DNA of 64,000 nucleotides, taken from NCBI RefSeq assembly GCF_016651435.1, contig NZ_JAEPRJ010000001.1, forward strand, positions 1,054,001 to 1,118,000. Reading direction: 5' to 3'. Position numbers and translations under genes: made by a program. The notes beneath the pieces are model-generated. The model was not told the origin of the DNA, ran no database searches, and saw nothing but the letters and a program-made list of their open reading frames with translations. Shown here in pieces: positions 61,113 through 64,000 of this stretch (positions within the stretch are counted from its first letter, which is position 1; each line of letters opens with the position of its first letter). This DNA is from Catonella massiliensis. GTDB lineage: Bacteria; Bacillota; Clostridia; Lachnospirales; Lachnospiraceae.

Positions 61113-64000
61113 ATGTGGAAAAAACATGGTTCTGCGCTTCTCGGGCTAATACTTACTGTGGCTTTATTCATCACCGGAATAAGGCTTCCTGATTATGTGT
61201 TAGCTGCAGAGAATGACAAAACAAGTATTGTAAAAGACGCAAAGCTAACCATCTCGCAAAAGGAAGGATATAATGGTTATAAGCCTGTGACAGGGGATAT
61301 AAGCACAGATAAAGATATCCAGGTTGATATCTCATTTACGGCTGTTTTTAACAAGACATTAAATGAAGGGAATTATATTAAAAAAGGTGATTATGTACAG
61401 TTTGACTTGGGTGAAAAGCTCAAGTTTACAGGTGACAATGCGTCTGCCAATGAAGTTGTAATTCCTATTAATGATAAGTCATTAAATGTGAAGATTTGTG
61501 ATGCAATATTTACAAAGGATGCATTAGGTAATATTAAGGTGAAGTTTGATTTTTCAAACAGTGATGATAAGGTATTTGATAAAGAAAGTGCAGATATCGG
61601 AGCATCAATCAAGGTAGATGTGGACCTTTCAAAGTTTGACTTTGAGAATACCACTGAGAAAGTCATCAAGATATTTGGCAAAGAGTACAAGGTTGGCGTT
61701 ATTGACAGTGATGTTGAATTAACAAAATCCGGTGTCATTGATGTAAAGAACTCCAAGATTGACTGGACCATTACTGCCAAAAGATTTGTAAAGGGTGTTG
61801 AACCTAGACAGCCTCTTAGCATAGAAGGCTATACTTTTCTTGAAGACCCTACCTCCCAGGGAGAGTGGGGTAATAACTATATACCTGGCACATTCACAAT
61901 CAACGATAAGTCCAGAGACGAGACATCAGGCTTAAAGGTGGGTAAAGTATATGGTACAGATTATACCGATGCTATGTCTTATACTATCAAGGCTGATGAC
62001 TTAGATACTGCTGATACTAGTAAGGCAGTAGTGAAATTCAGTACAGATGTTAATTTTGGTGGTGAATTTAGCGGGGGAGATCGCTATTATTATAATGCTG
62101 TTGAGCTGGTTAAGTTCAATACATCCCAGAGATGGCGTGTTTCTACCGGTGTTTCAGCAAGAAGAATGGGTAATAAGACAGGTACATATGACGCCAATAC
62201 AAAGACAATTACCTGGGCTATAGACTTCAACTACCCTAAGTATGAGCTTGGTGATGTAACAATATCTGATGAACTTACCAAGGACAATCAGGGCAGGATA
62301 CCACAGAAGTTTAAGAAGGCATATATCCAGGCTTATGATTATGATAAATATGATTTTAGTAGTGTTAAGACTGAAATAACACCAGTGGTTTCAGGTGACA
62401 ATCATACATTTACCATACCTAATGTTACAGGTAGATTTAAGCTTATTATCGAAACAGAGATTGAGCCTGACAACTACCGTATAGATTTTAGTAACGATGC
62501 ATACGTATGGTGGAATAACAATGTAAAGAATAAGACTAAGCTACATGCTGATATCTATACTGTACCAGGTGGAGATATCAAGTTTGGTGAGATTAACAAG
62601 ACTGCTAAAAGCCAGGCCTCACCAGATGGTGAACTTGGCTATGTTGGTGGAAAGGGCGATTATATCGGCTATGAGCCTGAGTGGACAGTAACAGCTAATA
62701 AGGGTGCTGTATCTACTCCTGGCGACTACTATATGTATGACGCTTTCATTTTTGATAATAACGTAAGTGTTGACAGAGAAACAATAAATACAGCTAATGG
62801 TTTCTCCATAAGAAAAGTAGGAGACAACAGCGTTACTGCTCTTGCAAACGGTGTGGGCTTTGATAAGGTATTTTCAAATAAATCAAAAAATGCAATCTAT
62901 AAAAGACACCAGAAGCTTGTTAATCCTGAAAGTCCTGTCACAGATGCTACAAGCGGAGTGACCAATTCAGTATATGAAGTTCTCAAGGGCGGTGTAGTAG
63001 TTGGCCACATACTTGAGCTTAAGCTTGTGCAGGGAGTAGATAACTATGCTAAGTTTAAGTCAAGAGTTATGGACAAAGACCTCGTTGTATTAGACCGTGA
63101 TGACGGTGTATATCAGGTACAGAACTACCTTGCTCTTACAAAGGGAGCCCACGTAGTGCTTGATAAGCTGGTTGGATACCACTATCAGCCAAAGCTTTTA
63201 GATAAGCATGTACTCTCAAAGACAGTAGCAAAGCAGTTCCTTACCGATTATAACGCAGAGGCTACAAACAGTAATGTATATGACGCTGTAAACAACAGAG
63301 CAATTGACAACAGAGACACTGCTTATGATAGAGATACCAGATCTGTGGTCTTTAGAATCAGCGTAAATGCAAAGGATATCAAGGATGTAAATGGTGACTT
63401 AGGAAAGTTTATCTTAAATGATAAACTATGCTACAAGCTAAAACTGGCACCAATAAAAGATAATAAGTACTTCCTTATATACAAGGGCGAGCCTACACTA
63501 AAGTACAACAATACAAACGAAGCAGACCAGAGATATGGCAGTATTCCTACATTTTCTAACGATATAACAGGAAAGATAGGATCGCTGGTAAATGCTGTAG
63601 GTAATCCTCTTTCAGATCAGGAAATAGCAGACAAAGGTATAGAGGCTACAATCGGAAAAGATGGTTATAACGATGATTTAATTACCTTTTCATTTGACAA
63701 GATAGACAGCCCTTATGTTATCTTCGTAAAGGCTGTAATGAAAAATGATCTTCCTTTGAATGAAAAAGGTGAGGTATGGAACAATGCCACAATTATGCTT
63801 GAAGGTGGCAATACCGCTATTACTAAAAATGCATATGCTAAGTATGATGAAAGATTCCTTTGGAAGAACCATGACGCAGATAAGGTCTTCATCGATGACC
63901 ATGGCTACATCAATTGGAATGTGTACTATAAGCCATACAGAGTATATGCTGCCAACGATACAGCTACAGTTAGACTGGAAGATGAGTTAAACCGCTATCT
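61113..64000 (+). CDS. Large surface protein, paralogue 2 (3' end beyond the window)
   Basis: The frame from ATG 61113 is open to the end of the window (about 962 codons). It matches the first adhesin along its length: signal MWKKHGSALLGLILT, then QFDLGEKLKFTG, KIFGKEYKVGVID, ELGDVTISDEL, GYEPEWTVTA and DYYMYDAFIFDN equivalents. The shared 5' coding DNA (the first 30 or so bases are identical) suggests duplication or gene conversion. A SpaA-like domain and LPxTG anchor are expected downstream but not seen. AAGGAGAG precedes the ATG. Confidence 0.88.
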   Translation, partial: MWKKHGSALLGLILTVALFITGIRLPDYVLAAENDKTSIVKDAKLTISQKEGYNGYKPVTGDISTDKDIQVDISFTAVFNKTLNEGNYIKKGDYVQFDLGEKLKFTGDNASANEVVIPINDKSLNVKICDAIFTKDALGNIKVKFDFSNSDDKVFDKESADIGASIKVDVDLSKFDFENTTEKVIKIFGKEYKVGVIDSDVELTKSGVIDVKNSKIDWTITAKRFVKGVEPRQPLSIEGYTFLEDPTSQGEWGNNYIPGTFTINDKSRDETSGLKVGKVYGTDYTDAMSYTIKADDLDTADTSKAVVKFSTDVNFGGEFSGGDRYYYNAVELVKFNTSQRWRVSTGVSARRMGNKTGTYDANTKTITWAIDFNYPKYELGDVTISDELTKDNQGRIPQKFKKAYIQAYDYDKYDFSSVKTEITPVVSGDNHTFTIPNVTGRFKLIIETEIEPDNYRIDFSNDAYVWWNNNVKNKTKLHADIYTVPGGDIKFGEINKTAKSQASPDGELGYVGGKGDYIGYEPEWTVTANKGAVSTPGDYYMYDAFIFDNNVSVDRETINTANGFSIRKVGDNSVTALANGVGFDKVFSNKSKNAIYKRHQKLVNPESPVTDATSGVTNSVYEVLKGGVVVGHILELKLVQGVDNYAKFKSRVMDKDLVVLDRDDGVYQVQNYLALTKGAHVVLDKLVGYHYQPKLLDKHVLSKTVAKQFLTDYNAEATNSNVYDAVNNRAIDNRDTAYDRDTRSVVFRISVNAKDIKDVNGDLGKFILNDKLCYKLKLAPIKDNKYFLIYKGEPTLKYNNTNEADQRYGSIPTFSNDITGKIGSLVNAVGNPLSDQEIADKGIEATIGKDGYNDDLITFSFDKIDSPYVIFVKAVMKNDLPLNEKGEVWNNATIMLEGGNTAITKNAYAKYDERFLWKNHDADKVFIDDHGYINWNVYYKPYRVYAANDTATVRLEDELNRY

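Noticed and set aside
1..64000. tRNA, rRNA, insertion sequences, prophage or CRISPR arrays
   Set aside because: Reading both strands showed no cloverleaf-like CCA-proximal motifs, transposase or integrase genes, or spaced repeats.

Overview
The window looks like a chromosomal segment of a low-GC, anaerobic, Gram-positive bacterium of the Clostridia, most likely family Lachnospiraceae. The evidence is the mreBCD-pbp2-minCDE-rodA-mgsA gene order, the ylmE-sepF-ylmH-divIVA run, a cdaA/cdaR pair, LPxTG wall anchors, strong AGGAGG ribosome-binding sites and frequent TTG/GTG starts. The species cannot be fixed from sequence alone. I see no tRNA, rRNA, phage, transposon or CRISPR array. Gene density is high and almost everything is on the + strand; the exceptions are a sugar-1-phosphate transferase (9.5-10.9 kb) and a small acidic protein (31.4-31.8 kb).

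Layout. 0-3 kb: the end of a phosphotransferase-fold kinase, a Nudix hydrolase and a two-subunit L-serine dehydratase. 3-9.4 kb: a polymer-export ABC transporter whose ATPase and permease genes are separated by two unknown membrane proteins and the c-di-AMP synthase pair cdaA-cdaR, followed by a TagB/TagF-family transferase. 9.5-15.5 kb: an initiating sugar transferase (-), an HtrA protease, a THUMP methyltransferase, a cell-wall amidase and an XTP pyrophosphatase. 15.5-23 kb: CDP-ribitol synthesis genes tarI-tarJ flanked by two paralogous TagF/TarL-type polymerases, then an unknown membrane protein and a secreted beta-helix protein. 23-28 kb: carAB behind a promoter and a possible attenuator hairpin, with a small coupled gene. 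28-33 kb: three membrane proteins with zinc-ribbon or YARHG domains, a small acidic protein and a secreted propeller-like protein. 33-38.8 kb: miaA, a beta-CASP nuclease, a degenerate GGDEF protein, a CYTH protein, yaaA and radC. 38.8-48.5 kb: the shape and division-site cluster mreB-mreC-mreD-pbp2-minC-minD-minE-rodA-mgsA-DD-carboxypeptidase. 48.5-56.5 kb: a small P-loop protein, then the ylm/divIVA cluster, aroB, lspA and an RluD-type synthase. 56.5-64 kb: two tandem, paralogous, very large surface proteins, the second running off the window.

How it fits together. Much of the window serves the cell envelope. Polyol-phosphate polymer (teichoic-acid-like) synthesis and export, peptidoglycan elongation (MreBCD, PBP2, RodA), trimming (amidase, DD-carboxypeptidase), division placement (MinCDE, SepF, DivIVA), lipoprotein processing (LspA) and wall-anchored adhesins are all present. 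c-di-AMP synthesis, a known turgor and wall signal in Firmicutes, sits inside the polymer-export operon. The points most worth a second look are: the export/c-di-AMP gene interleaving; the tandem TagF/TarL enzymes with an unrecognised N-terminal domain; a GGDEF protein with a degenerate active site but intact inhibitory site; a PBP2 with an insertion of about 230 residues; the carAB leader hairpin; and a 13-nt element shared by the leaders of the two adhesin genes.
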